Shown: one piece after another, positions 17,225 through 24,045 of the stretch | Layout: the number at the start of each line of letters is the position of its first letter | How positions within the stretch are numbered: the first letter of the stretch is position 1 | NCBI GenBank assembly: GCA_035249305.1 | Contig: DATFGQ010000007.1 | Span: forward strand, 1-64,000 | Direction: 5' to 3' | Source: DASUNP01 sp035249305 | GTDB lineage: Bacteria; Acidobacteriota; Blastocatellia; UBA7656 | DNA: 64,000 nt | Translations under genes and position numbers: made by a program | Notes under the pieces: generated by a model | Database searches by the model: none | The model's input: only the letters and a program-made list of their open reading frames with translations | What the model was told of the DNA's origin: nothing

Positions 17225-18247
17225 ATGAAGTTTTTCGCAGCAGTTTTGTCGCTCGCTTTCGTGCTCTGTTCGGCCTGGCCCGCCCGCGCGCAGGAGCCCG
17301 AGCTCGTCAGCGAGATAGTGGCCCGCGTCAATAACGAGATCATCACCCGCGCCGATTACCTTAACGCGCTCGCAGATTTCAAGGCCGAGCTCACGCGCCA
17401 GTTGCAGCAGCAGGGCAAGGGCGCGGCGGAGATCAACGCCGAGTTCGAGCGGCTCAAGCCGACCGTGCTCGACGTTCTGATCGAAGACCTGCTACTTGAG
17501 CAGAAGGCCAAAGAGCTGGGCATAGACGTAGAGGCCGAGGTCAACCAGCAGATGACCGAGCTCGCTAAAGAGAACGGCTTCAAGGACGCGCTCGCGTTCG
17601 AGGCCGCGCTCAAGCAGCAGGGCATGGAGCCCGAGGTCGCGCGCGCTTCTTTGCGCAAGCGGCTCCAGCAGGGCTACGTCGTGCAGCGCGAAGTGATCCA
17701 GCCGATCTTCAACAGCCTGCGCGACGCCGACCGCCGCGCCTTTTACGAGAAGTACAAGGATAAGTTCACCACGGAAGGCGAGGTGACCATCTCCGAGATA
17801 TTCCTGCCGCTTGAAGGCTACACGGCCACAGACGTTGAGCAGCGCGCCCGCCGCGTCGTCCAGGAGTTGCGCTCCGGCATGGATTTCGCCGAGGCGGTCG
17901 AGAAACACTCGCCGCCCACGCGCGCCTCGCGCGCTAACAAAGGGAAGCTCGGCACGTTCAAGCCCGGCGAGATCAAAGAAGACCTCGCCAAGGCCATCTC
18001 GACCTTGAAGGTCGGAGAGGTGACCGAGCCCATAAGGATTCAAGAGGGCTACCAGATCATACGCGTAGACGACCGCAAGGCGTCGGTCGTGCGCCCGTAC
18101 GAAGACCAGGAGGTCCAGAACATTATTAACCGCGGCGCGACGATGGAGCGCGCCGAAGAGGGCCGCAAGAAATACCTGGCGCGATTGCGCAAGGAGGCCT
18201 ATGTTCAAGTCGCTCCCGGCTACCCCACCACCCAGGCGAAGAATTAG
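17225..18247 (+). CDS. Periplasmic SurA-like peptidyl-prolyl isomerase
   Basis: 340 residues starting at the ATG of MKFFAAVLSLAFVLCSAWPARAQ, a typical signal peptide with an AxA-type cleavage site. The upstream in-frame ATG would add 26 residues encoded by the heptad repeat and is rejected; GAGGGG lies about nine bases before the chosen ATG. N-terminal SurA domain (VARVNNEIITRADY, about 28-170) and a parvulin domain (about 190-290: TISEIFLPLE, KGKLGTFKPGEI, EGYQIIRVDD). Expected to assist folding of envelope proteins. Same orientation as the preceding lipoprotein foldase and the next S4 protein. Confidence 0.9.
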   Translation: MKFFAAVLSLAFVLCSAWPARAQEPELVSEIVARVNNEIITRADYLNALADFKAELTRQLQQQGKGAAEINAEFERLKPTVLDVLIEDLLLEQKAKELGIDVEAEVNQQMTELAKENGFKDALAFEAALKQQGMEPEVARASLRKRLQQGYVVQREVIQPIFNSLRDADRRAFYEKYKDKFTTEGEVTISEIFLPLEGYTATDVEQRARRVVQELRSGMDFAEAVEKHSPPTRASRANKGKLGTFKPGEIKEDLAKAISTLKVGEVTEPIRIQEGYQIIRVDDRKASVVRPYEDQEVQNIINRGATMERAEEGRKKYLARLRKEAYVQVAPGYPTTQAKN

Positions 18248-18256
18248 GGATGAGAA

Positions 18257-18290
18257 TGAACTGAGATTTGAGATCTCAAATCTCAGTCCA
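18257..18290. repeat. Palindromic TTTGAGATCTCAAA array
   Basis: Perfect palindrome CTGAGATTTGAGATCTCAAATCTCAG between the SurA-like gene stop and the S4 gene start. Built from 7-bp words TGAGATT/TGAGATC and complements, like 18569-18606. Confidence 0.85.
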
Positions 18291-18297
18291 TTTCCGA

Positions 18298-18561
18298 ATG
18301 CGCTTAGACATCTATCTGAAGCTCAGCCGACTGGTCCCGCGCCGCACCCTCGCGCAGCAGATGTGCGAGGCCGGCGCGGTCACCGTCAATGGGGCGCGGG
18401 CCAAAAGCTCGCGCGACGTTCACGTAGGCGACGAGCTTCGCCTGCGCCAGCGCGGCCGCATCACGACCGTCCGCGTGCTCGACGTGCCTGAAAGACCGCC
18501 TTCCAAAGCCGAGGCCGCTTCGCTTTACGAAACCTTGAGCGTCGAATCTTACGAAGCCTGA
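18298..18561 (+). CDS. S4-domain RNA-binding protein (Hsp15/RqcP-like)
   Basis: 87 residues with an S4 fold: MRLDIYLKLSRLVPRRTLAQ followed by CEAGAVTVNGARAKSSRDVHVGDEL, the usual positions for RNA contacts. Family members such as Hsp15 and RqcP bind 50S subunits carrying peptidyl-tRNA in ribosome rescue or quality control; which one this is cannot be told from sequence alone. ATG chosen because it starts exactly at the S4 motif; the upstream extension is repeat-derived. Convergent with the next gene. Confidence 0.85.
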   Translation: MRLDIYLKLSRLVPRRTLAQQMCEAGAVTVNGARAKSSRDVHVGDELRLRQRGRITTVRVLDVPERPPSKAEAASLYETLSVESYEA

Positions 18562-18568
18562 CAATACA

Positions 18569-18606
18569 TGAATCTCAAATTTGAGATTTGAGATCTCAAA
18601 TCTCTT
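18569..18606. repeat. Heptad repeat, AATCTCA/AATTTGA family
   Basis: Four to five 7-bp words (AATCTCA, AATTTGA, GATTTGA, GATCTCA, AATCTC) make an inverted array between two convergent genes. It overlaps the last codons and the stop (Glu-Ile-stop) of the minus-strand membrane protein gene. Confidence 0.85.
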
Positions 18607-19378
18607 TCTCCTCGACCAGCTCGGCTTCGATCACTTCTTCATCTTGATCGTGAGCGGCGGTCTGGGCGACGGCGGCGATCAGGCGGCGGCGCGCGGCGGG
18701 CGTCAGTTGATGTCGCTCGATGAAGACGTTGTAGAGCAATTCTTCCGCCCTGTCTACGCGCGGCGAGATCACGTAGAGTCCGGCTATGTACAGGGCCACC
18801 GTCGCAAAGGCGAGGTAGCCCGTGGCAGGGGCGAAGGCTTCGAACTCAAGCGCGCCGAGCGAGGCCGTCTGCATAAGTTTTTGAAGCGCGTACTTGGCCC
18901 ACGATTCGGTAGGGGCGAACAGGTCCGCAAATATCAGGTACTTGAGCGCGAACGACGCGCCCAGCACTACGGCCAAGCTCTTGGTCAGCCTAACGGGATT
19001 GAATACTACAAACAGGTTGTTCCAGAAGATGAGAAAGTAAAAGAGGTTGAAGAAGAAGTTGAGCAGCCCGCGCTCCGGCGTGACGGCGTTGAAGACCTGA
19101 GTGGTGGCGAAGTAGATCGCGGCGAGGCTGACCAGCCCCGACGCGTTTTCGATAAGCCCGCGCTCCTGGCTCGCGTAATCCGCCCTCTGAATCAGCCCGC
19201 CGCGCACGAAGACTATCATCACAAAGACGGCCAGTATCAGCGAGACTAGCTGCGGCGCGAGGAAGCGCAACTCCTGGCTGTCGGCCGTAAAACGCACACC
19301 CCCTAAGAGCGCGACCGTCAAGAACAGGAGCGGCACGAGGATGAAGCGGAGCACGTCTTTCGTCGCGGGCTTTTTCAT
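18596..19378 (-). CDS. Uncharacterised multi-pass membrane protein
   Basis: 260 residues with about six hydrophobic segments between residues 10 and 210 (for example FILVPLLFLTVALLGGV, FLAPQLVSLILAVFVMIVF and GYLAFATVALYIAGLYVI), then a cytoplasmic tail rich in Glu. No known family recognised. Its start overlaps the stop of the upstream TPR-like gene by four bases, so the two form an operon. The stop codon lies within a heptad repeat. Confidence 0.75.
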   Translation of the reverse strand: MKKPATKDVLRFILVPLLFLTVALLGGVRFTADSQELRFLAPQLVSLILAVFVMIVFVRGGLIQRADYASQERGLIENASGLVSLAAIYFATTQVFNAVTPERGLLNFFFNLFYFLIFWNNLFVVFNPVRLTKSLAVVLGASFALKYLIFADLFAPTESWAKYALQKLMQTASLGALEFEAFAPATGYLAFATVALYIAGLYVISPRVDRAEELLYNVFIERHQLTPAARRRLIAAVAQTAAHDQDEEVIEAELVEEKEI

Positions 19379-19869
19379 TGCCTCCTGAACCAGTTGAACG
19401 GGTTGAAGTCGGACGCCGTCGAATCCAGCCCTTCTTTGAGCCGTTGCTGCAAGACCGCCGCGTTGCGAATCTCAAGGTCCGCGCGGTCTATCTCGAAAAT
19501 GTTATTCGGCGCGTGAGCCAGGCAGCGGGTTATCGCCTCCAGGCCCTTCTTGAACAGCTCGTCGTCGTCATAGATGTTGCCGCGGCCGAGCAGGTAGTAG
19601 CAGTAGGCTATGTAGAACTGTGTCGTGGGGTCCTGGCCCGCGGGGTCGGCGACCTTGAACTGCTCAATGGCGACCTGGTGCTGGCTCGCGTTGAAGTGCT
19701 TGACGGCCTGGTCGAAGTTCTCCTGGTTGACGCGGTAGACGTTCGCCTCTATCGCGGCCTGCGTCTTCAGCTCCTGGAAAGTGCGCGGCTGGCGCACGTA
19801 GAGCCAGACGATGACCGCGCCGTACAGGAGCGCGACCACCAGTCCCGTTATTTGCACCGTTCGTTTCAC
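19375..19869 (-). CDS. Membrane-anchored TPR-like protein
   Basis: 164 residues. A single N-terminal membrane segment (about 8-25) is followed by two or three TPR-like helical hairpins (NQENFDQAVKHFNASQHQ, TTQFYIAYCYYLLGRG, LFKKGLEAITRCLAHAPN). No catalytic residues recognised. First gene of a two-gene operon with the membrane protein, starting 20 bases after the ligase gene stop on the same strand. A scaffold or assembly role is plausible but not shown. Confidence 0.72.
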   Translation of the reverse strand: MKRTVQITGLVVALLYGAVIVWLYVRQPRTFQELKTQAAIEANVYRVNQENFDQAVKHFNASQHQVAIEQFKVADPAGQDPTTQFYIAYCYYLLGRGNIYDDDELFKKGLEAITRCLAHAPNNIFEIDRADLEIRNAAVLQQRLKEGLDSTASDFNPFNWFRRQ

Positions 19870-19888
19870 GTCATCTTAGATGCTTTTG

Positions 19889-21466
19889 TCAGTGAACGCG
19901 TTTGGTGTAGCCTTCCCAGTAGCGCTCGCGCAGCTCTTTCTTGAGTATCTTCCCGGTCCCGCCCTTGGGCAGCGAGTCGAAGAACTCGACCGACTTCGGG
20001 ACCTTAAAGCCGGGCAGCTTCGTCCGGCAGTGGTCGATCAATTCCTTGTCGGTCAACTGCTGGTCCGGCTTTAAGACGACGAGCGCTTTCGGCACTTCGC
20101 CCCAGCGCTCGTCCGGCACGGCGACGACCGCGCACTCGAAGACGGCGGGGTGCGAGAAGATAGCCTTCTCGATCTCTATCGAAGCGATGTTCTCGCCGCC
20201 CGAGATGATTATATCTTTCTTCCGGTCTACGATCAGGAAGTAACCCTCTTCATCGATTACGGCCATGTCTCCGGTGTGGAACCAGCCGCCGCGCATGACG
20301 TGAGCCGTGTCTTCGGGCTGCTTCCAGTAGCCGTGCATGACGTTGTCGGCGCGGGCGACAATCTCGCCCACGCTCTGGCCGTCGTGCGGCAGGTGATTAT
20401 CATTGGCATCGACTATGCTCACTTCGATGCCGGGCAGCGGGTAACCCGTCATCGCCTGGCGAGCCCAGCGCGCCTCGTCGGGCAGGTCTTTCAGATGATC
20501 TTTGATAAACGACTGCGTCAGCACGGGCGTCGTCTCCGTGAGCCCGTACCCGCTGTATGCGCGGCACCCCATCTTCTGCTCGACCTCGCGTATCAAGTCG
20601 ACGGGCGAAGCCGCCCCGCCTATCGAGATGAACTTGAGGCTCGACAGGTCATGGCTGCCAAGCGCGGGGTGATTCAGCAGCGCCGTGGCCATGGTCGGGA
20701 CCATCGCGAAGTGAGTGACCCGCTCTTTTTCTACAAGCTCCAGGACTTGCGCGGGGTCGAACTTTTTCATAATGACGTGGCGCGCGCCGACGCACGTCAG
20801 CGTGTGCGGCGTGCCCCAGCCGTTGACGTGAAAGAGCGGGATCGTGTGGAGCTGCACCACCGTGTCGTCGACCGACAGTCCTGCGATGGCCTGCATCGCG
20901 TGCAGGTAGAGGTTGCGGTGCGTCATCATCACGCCCTTGGGGTTAGCTGTAGTTCCAGACGTATAGAACAATTCAGCGAGGTCATCGTCTTTGATGTCAT
21001 CAGGCGGAGCAAAGTCTGCTGTTGCGCCAGAGAGCAGTGCTTCGTAGTCTGTTCCCTCTTCCCCTTTTTCAATGGGTATGTAATGTTTAATGCCTGCGAC
21101 GTGACTGCTAATCCCATCAACCAATGGCTGAAAGTCTCTATTGTAAAACAGTGCGACCGCCTCAGAGTCGTTAAGGATGAATGCGATCTCTTGGGGCGTG
21201 AGTCGTATGTTCAACGGCAGCAATACGGCGCCCATTTGCACTACCCCGTAATACGCCTCAAGTAGCTCGTGGCTGTTGTATCCAAGCCATGCTACTCGGT
21301 CGCCACGCTGAACACCGAGTTCTATCAGCGCATTCGACAGTCGGTCGCAGCGTTGACCGTATTCACGATAAGTAAGTCTCACGTCACCGTCAATGATTCC
21401 AACCTTGTTACCAAACAAAGTCTCGGCCCGGTTCTTGAACCTGATTGGGGTAAGCGTCAAATTCAT
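19889..21466 (-). CDS. Acyl-CoA ligase (AMP-binding), mosaic gene
   Basis: 525 residues; activates a carboxylic acid to an acyl-adenylate and then acyl-CoA. ANL-family motifs are intact: YTSGTTANPKGVM (ATP loop), GYGLTETTP, FHTGDMAVIDEEGYF, DRKKDIIISGGENI and the C-terminal Lys in PKGGTGKILKKEL. Substrate class is unknown; close in layout to the ligase at 44540. The 5' third (codons before about nucleotide 20940) uses visibly less GC-rich codons than the rest, and the change falls at the conserved ATP-loop region. The ATG overlaps the truncated vapC stop (ATGA); GGAGAG eight bases upstream is inside vapC codons. Confidence 0.92.
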   Translation of the reverse strand: MNLTLTPIRFKNRAETLFGNKVGIIDGDVRLTYREYGQRCDRLSNALIELGVQRGDRVAWLGYNSHELLEAYYGVVQMGAVLLPLNIRLTPQEIAFILNDSEAVALFYNRDFQPLVDGISSHVAGIKHYIPIEKGEEGTDYEALLSGATADFAPPDDIKDDDLAELFYTSGTTANPKGVMMTHRNLYLHAMQAIAGLSVDDTVVQLHTIPLFHVNGWGTPHTLTCVGARHVIMKKFDPAQVLELVEKERVTHFAMVPTMATALLNHPALGSHDLSSLKFISIGGAASPVDLIREVEQKMGCRAYSGYGLTETTPVLTQSFIKDHLKDLPDEARWARQAMTGYPLPGIEVSIVDANDNHLPHDGQSVGEIVARADNVMHGYWKQPEDTAHVMRGGWFHTGDMAVIDEEGYFLIVDRKKDIIISGGENIASIEIEKAIFSHPAVFECAVVAVPDERWGEVPKALVVLKPDQQLTDKELIDHCRTKLPGFKVPKSVEFFDSLPKGGTGKILKKELRERYWEGYTKRVH

Positions 21467-21711
21467 GTTCGTATCTCTCCATAAGCAGTTCTCGTATCAC
21501 ATACCAGAATGCTATTGTTCGCTGCAAATTCGTTTATCTTCGCGACATTCTCTTGAACGCGAGATGATTTATACGCGCCATAATAAAGCTCTCCTAAAAC
21601 AATGCTGGAGATGAATACTTCTGTTGCATTGGCTAGGCTTGCTTGTACAACAGCTTCCTTAGCAAAGATGGCTATGACGATATTGGAGTCTAAAAGGAAT
21701 TTACCATTCAT
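21463..21711 (-). pseudogene. vapC: Truncated VapC-type PIN-domain toxin
   Basis: 82 residues from the ATG that overlaps the vapB stop. PIN fold N-terminus present: first acidic residue Asp8 in FLLDSNIVIAIF, Glu41 in VLGELYYG, and CDTRTAYGEIR near the end. Complete VapC toxins are about 125-140 residues and continue with an N-D-x-W-I motif and a further TRD segment carrying acidic active-site residues; both are missing here. The protein stops at the junction with the acyl-CoA ligase. Active RNase is therefore unlikely. An alternative start 10 codons upstream exists. Call of truncation is from sequence; loss of activity is inference. Confidence 0.78.
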
Positions 21712-21925
21712 TGCTATTGATCTGTTCGCAGTCTTGTTCAATGGCCTGTGACATTAGCTTGAGGTCTTCAGGGTCTATTCCTCCTGCGAAATGAAGCAAT
21801 TCCTTTCCCTGCTTTCCGACAGGCTTGGCTAGAGTGCGAGTAAAGTCGAGTACTTGGCGTTGCTGCTCGATAGGAAGCTTATTCAAATGGTCAAGGATTT
21901 CTTTTTGCAATGACTGGTTTGCCAT
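21701..21925 (-). CDS. vapB: VapB-type antitoxin
   Basis: 74 residues, ATG preceded by AAAGGAGG. The N-terminal helix pattern EILDHLNKLPIEQQRQVLDFTRTLAKP is that of small antitoxins partnered with PIN toxins (DUF2281-like). The C-terminal acidic part would be expected to cover the toxin. Its 3' end overlaps the vapC ATG, the typical TA arrangement. Less GC-rich than the surrounding chromosome. A perfect TATAAT box lies 48 bases upstream. Confidence 0.8.
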   Translation of the reverse strand: MANQSLQKEILDHLNKLPIEQQRQVLDFTRTLAKPVGKQGKELLHFAGGIDPEDLKLMSQAIEQDCEQINSNEW

Positions 21926-21972
21926 CTTGCCTCCTTTTGAAGTCGAACAGATATTGCGAGTTCATTTTACAC

Positions 21973-21978
21973 ATTATA
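21973..21978 (-). promoter_or_regulatory. Probable -10 box for vapBC
   Basis: The minus strand reads TATAAT, a perfect sigma-70 -10 hexamer, upstream of vapB. A CTGTCA sequence 15 bases further upstream is a weak -35 candidate with short spacing. Confidence 0.5.
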
Positions 21979-21998
21979 TGCAGCGAAGGCGAGTGACA

Positions 21999-22092
21999 GG
22001 CATCTAACGACTCGCACCAGTGAGCGCGGCACAAGGTATTATATGAAACTCGCTCGCCGCGCTCGGTGCAGGCGGTTGTTTGGCGCGTTGAG
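21999..22092 (-). repeat. attC-like integron recombination site
   Basis: On the minus strand, the direction of the adjoining gene: GCCAAAC (R''-like, one mismatch to RYYYAAC), then GCACC-GAGCGCGGC, a ~25-base loop, GCCGCGCTC-ACT-GGTGC and GTTAGAT, an exact match to the R' consensus GTTRRRY. The stem has three unpaired bases (ACT) on one arm only, as expected of attC extrahelical bases. It sits immediately 3' of the small gene in the same orientation, as in a gene cassette. No integrase gene is in the window, so function is inferred. Confidence 0.6.
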
Positions 22093-22097
22093 TTACC

Positions 22098-22331
22098 TTA
22101 ATTCGCTTGCAATAAGACGCGCTGCACATCGACGGGCAATTCGAGCATCATAAAGTAGACGGCTGGATATAGGTAATCTTCCCCGCTTTCATCAACAACT
22201 CTCAAATCGCCATCCTGCTCAGCGTCTTCGTCAGGCAGCACGCGGTATACCTTGTGCAGCTCCAATGAGGCTGGATACTCCGAGTTATCAACGCAGATTG
22301 CAAATATTGGGGTTGAGTTCTTTCTTTTCAT
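22098..22331 (-). CDS. Small conserved hypothetical protein, cassette-like
   Basis: 77 residues, acidic and without signal or membrane segments: EYPASLELHKVYRVLPD, then DLRVVDESGEDYLYP and a C-terminal helix ELPVDVQRVLLQAN. I recognise this as a type of small protein seen widely in bacteria but of unknown function. The gene is followed at once by the attC-like site and then by vapBC, the arrangement of integron cassettes. Codon use is less GC-rich than in flanking genes. Confidence 0.7.
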   Translation of the reverse strand: MKRKNSTPIFAICVDNSEYPASLELHKVYRVLPDEDAEQDGDLRVVDESGEDYLYPAVYFMMLELPVDVQRVLLQAN

Positions 22332-22358
22332 ATCTCAATCCAAATATCGTTTGCGATT

Positions 22359-22384
22359 CTGATTGGCGTAAGGGTCAGGTTCAT
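22359..22384 (-). pseudogene. Relic of the native acyl-CoA ligase 5' end
   Basis: The minus strand encodes MNLTLTPIR, the same first nine residues as the acyl-CoA ligase 0.9 kb downstream. The two 26-base stretches agree at 22 positions and stop matching together after the ninth codon. A ribosome binding site GGAGAG precedes this copy by six bases. Codons here are the more GC-rich version (CTG, ACC), as in the rest of the chromosome. The reading frame goes on only a few codons (with N-D-I-W-I) and ends. Interpreted as the old gene start left behind by a recombination. Confidence 0.7.
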
Positions 22385-22454
22385 CGCTCACTCTCCGTCC
22401 ATATGAAAGTTGATTCTGGCGTGCTGGCAGAATTACACATCGCTCTTCTGATTG

Positions 22455-22514
22455 TAAAGTCCTGAGTGCCGAGTGCTGAGTGAGAGGGTTTACTCAGGAC
22501 TCAGCACTCATAGC
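22455..22514. repeat. Heptad repeat, GCTGAGT/ACTCAGG family
   Basis: CCTGAGT, GCCGAGT, GCTGAGT on the left and ACTCAGG, ACTCAGC, ACTCATA on the right, in 7-bp phase, around a short GAGAGGGTTT loop. Same word family as 17133-17206. It directly abuts the palindromic element that follows. Confidence 0.88.
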
Positions 22515-22692
22515 GTGTCTGAGAAGTAGCGAGCTACTCGGCTCCGTAGGAGCCGGATGTTTGTAGAACAATAGCCTAGATACTCCCCAACTCCGTAGGA
22601 GTTGTATGTCTGTTATTCAACTCCTACGGAGTTGGCCTGTACTTGCGGCGGCATTCTACAAACATAGAGCCCCTGCGGGGCTTTTCTGACAC
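22515..22692. mobile_element. Palindrome-rich element with terminal inverted repeats (copy A)
   Basis: 178 bp, no open frame. Ends are imperfect inverted repeats: GTGTCTGAGAAG at the left and GTGTCAGAAAAG when read in from the right. Inside: GGCTCCGTAGGAGCC, CAACTCCGTAGGAGTTG, CAACTCCTACGGAGTTG and GCCCCTGCGGGGC, plus a 12-bp inverted pair ATGTTTGTAGAA/TTCTACAAACAT. The ends match those of the element at 50328-50573. Resembles a MITE or REP-like composite; mobility is inferred. Confidence 0.65.
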
Positions 22693-22758
22693 TGTCTCTG
22701 CACTCAGGACCTCTCTTGCCCTCGTCTGGGCGAGCAGTTATAACTGAAGGTAGATTTT

Positions 22759-24045
22759 ATGCTTAAGACTTCGGCCCCGTTGAGTCGTCAAATAACAAGC
22801 GCAGCCAAGCAGACGGCCGGCGGGCGGGCCGGGTTTTTCGAGTACGCTGGCGTCGCGATAGACTCTTTGCGCGCCAACAAGCTCCGCTCCTTTCTGACCC
22901 TGCTCGGCATCATCATCGGCATAACCTCGATCATCTCCGTGATATCGATCATCCAGGGGCTCGACAAGTACTGGAAGGAGAAAGTCTCGAACTTCGGGCC
23001 GAACACTTTCGTCATCACGCAGTTCCCTATAACTACGGACTTCGACAAGTTCATCGCAATGCTGCGCCGCAACCCCGAGATTCACTCGGACCAGGCCGAA
23101 GCCATACTCCGCTACTGCACATCCTGCGAACAGGTGGGCGTCGAGACTCACAAGTCCGTCCGCATACGTTACGAGCGCCACTCGCTCGAACAGATAGACA
23201 TGTCCGGCATCACGCCGAACATTCTCAACATAGAGTCTTATTCGGTCGACAGCGGCCGCCTGATACTCGATTGGGAAGACCAGCACTCGCGGTTCGTGAC
23301 CTTCATCGGGTGGGAGGTCGCCGACAAGCTCTTCCCAGGCCAGGACCCTATCGGCAAGCGGATTCAGATCGAAGACCACTGGTACACGGTCGTCGGGGTC
23401 GCCGCGAAGAAAGGCTCGGTCTTCGGCTTCTCGCAGGACAACTTCGCCAAGATCCCGCTTTCGACCTTTCAGAAGATCTACGGCTCGCGCCGGACTGTGA
23501 ACATCTCTATCAAGGCGCGCGAAGGCGAGATGCAGCAGGCGCAGGACCAGGCGCGGCTCATCATGCGCTCGCAGCACAAGCTCACATATCACGAAGAGGA
23601 TGACTTCGGGTTGATAACGTCGGAGGGCGTAAACGAGCTGTTCAACAATCTGACGCGGATAATATTTTCGGTGTCGCTGTTCGTCGTCGGCATATCGCTG
23701 GTCGTCGGCGGCATAGTGATAATGAACATCATGCTCGTCTCGGTCGTCGAGCGGACCAAAGAGATAGGCATACGAAAAGCTGTGGGCGCTCGCCAGCAGG
23801 ACGTGGTCAACCAGTTCCTGGTCGAATCGGTCGTGCTCTGCTGCGCGGGGGGCCTCGGCGGCATCGTTATGGCGTTCGGAGTGTCGTGGCTGCTGGCCAC
23901 ATTCACGCCGCTCCCGTCGTCGTTCCCAATGTGGGCGCCGCTCCTTGCATTCATATTATCGACTGTGATCGGGGTCTTTTTCGGGATCTATCCCGCGCGG
24001 CGCGCGGGCAAGCTCGACCCCATAGAAGCGCTGAGGGCGGAATGA
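22759..24045 (+). CDS. MacB-like ABC transporter permease (first of pair)
   Basis: 428 residues. N-terminal membrane helix (about 40-60) preceded by SLRANKLRSFLTLLGIIIGI, a MacB-type periplasmic core (about 65-290), and three C-terminal helices of the FtsX family with the ERTKEIGIRKAVGARQ motif between them. Such proteins couple cytoplasmic ATP hydrolysis to periplasmic work, for example lipoprotein or peptide export. The final ATGA overlaps the start of the second permease, so they are one operon. No ATP-binding subunit or MacA-like partner is visible next to them. Confidence 0.9.
   Translation: MLKTSAPLSRQITSAAKQTAGGRAGFFEYAGVAIDSLRANKLRSFLTLLGIIIGITSIISVISIIQGLDKYWKEKVSNFGPNTFVITQFPITTDFDKFIAMLRRNPEIHSDQAEAILRYCTSCEQVGVETHKSVRIRYERHSLEQIDMSGITPNILNIESYSVDSGRLILDWEDQHSRFVTFIGWEVADKLFPGQDPIGKRIQIEDHWYTVVGVAAKKGSVFGFSQDNFAKIPLSTFQKIYGSRRTVNISIKAREGEMQQAQDQARLIMRSQHKLTYHEEDDFGLITSEGVNELFNNLTRIIFSVSLFVVGISLVVGGIVIMNIMLVSVVERTKEIGIRKAVGARQQDVVNQFLVESVVLCCAGGLGGIVMAFGVSWLLATFTPLPSSFPMWAPLLAFILSTVIGVFFGIYPARRAGKLDPIEALRAE

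Noticed and set aside
22330..22358. N-D-I-W-I as the true missing end of vapC
   Set aside because: Frame is short, ends at once, and lies on the far side of the insert; similarity could be chance, so it is only mentioned as a note.
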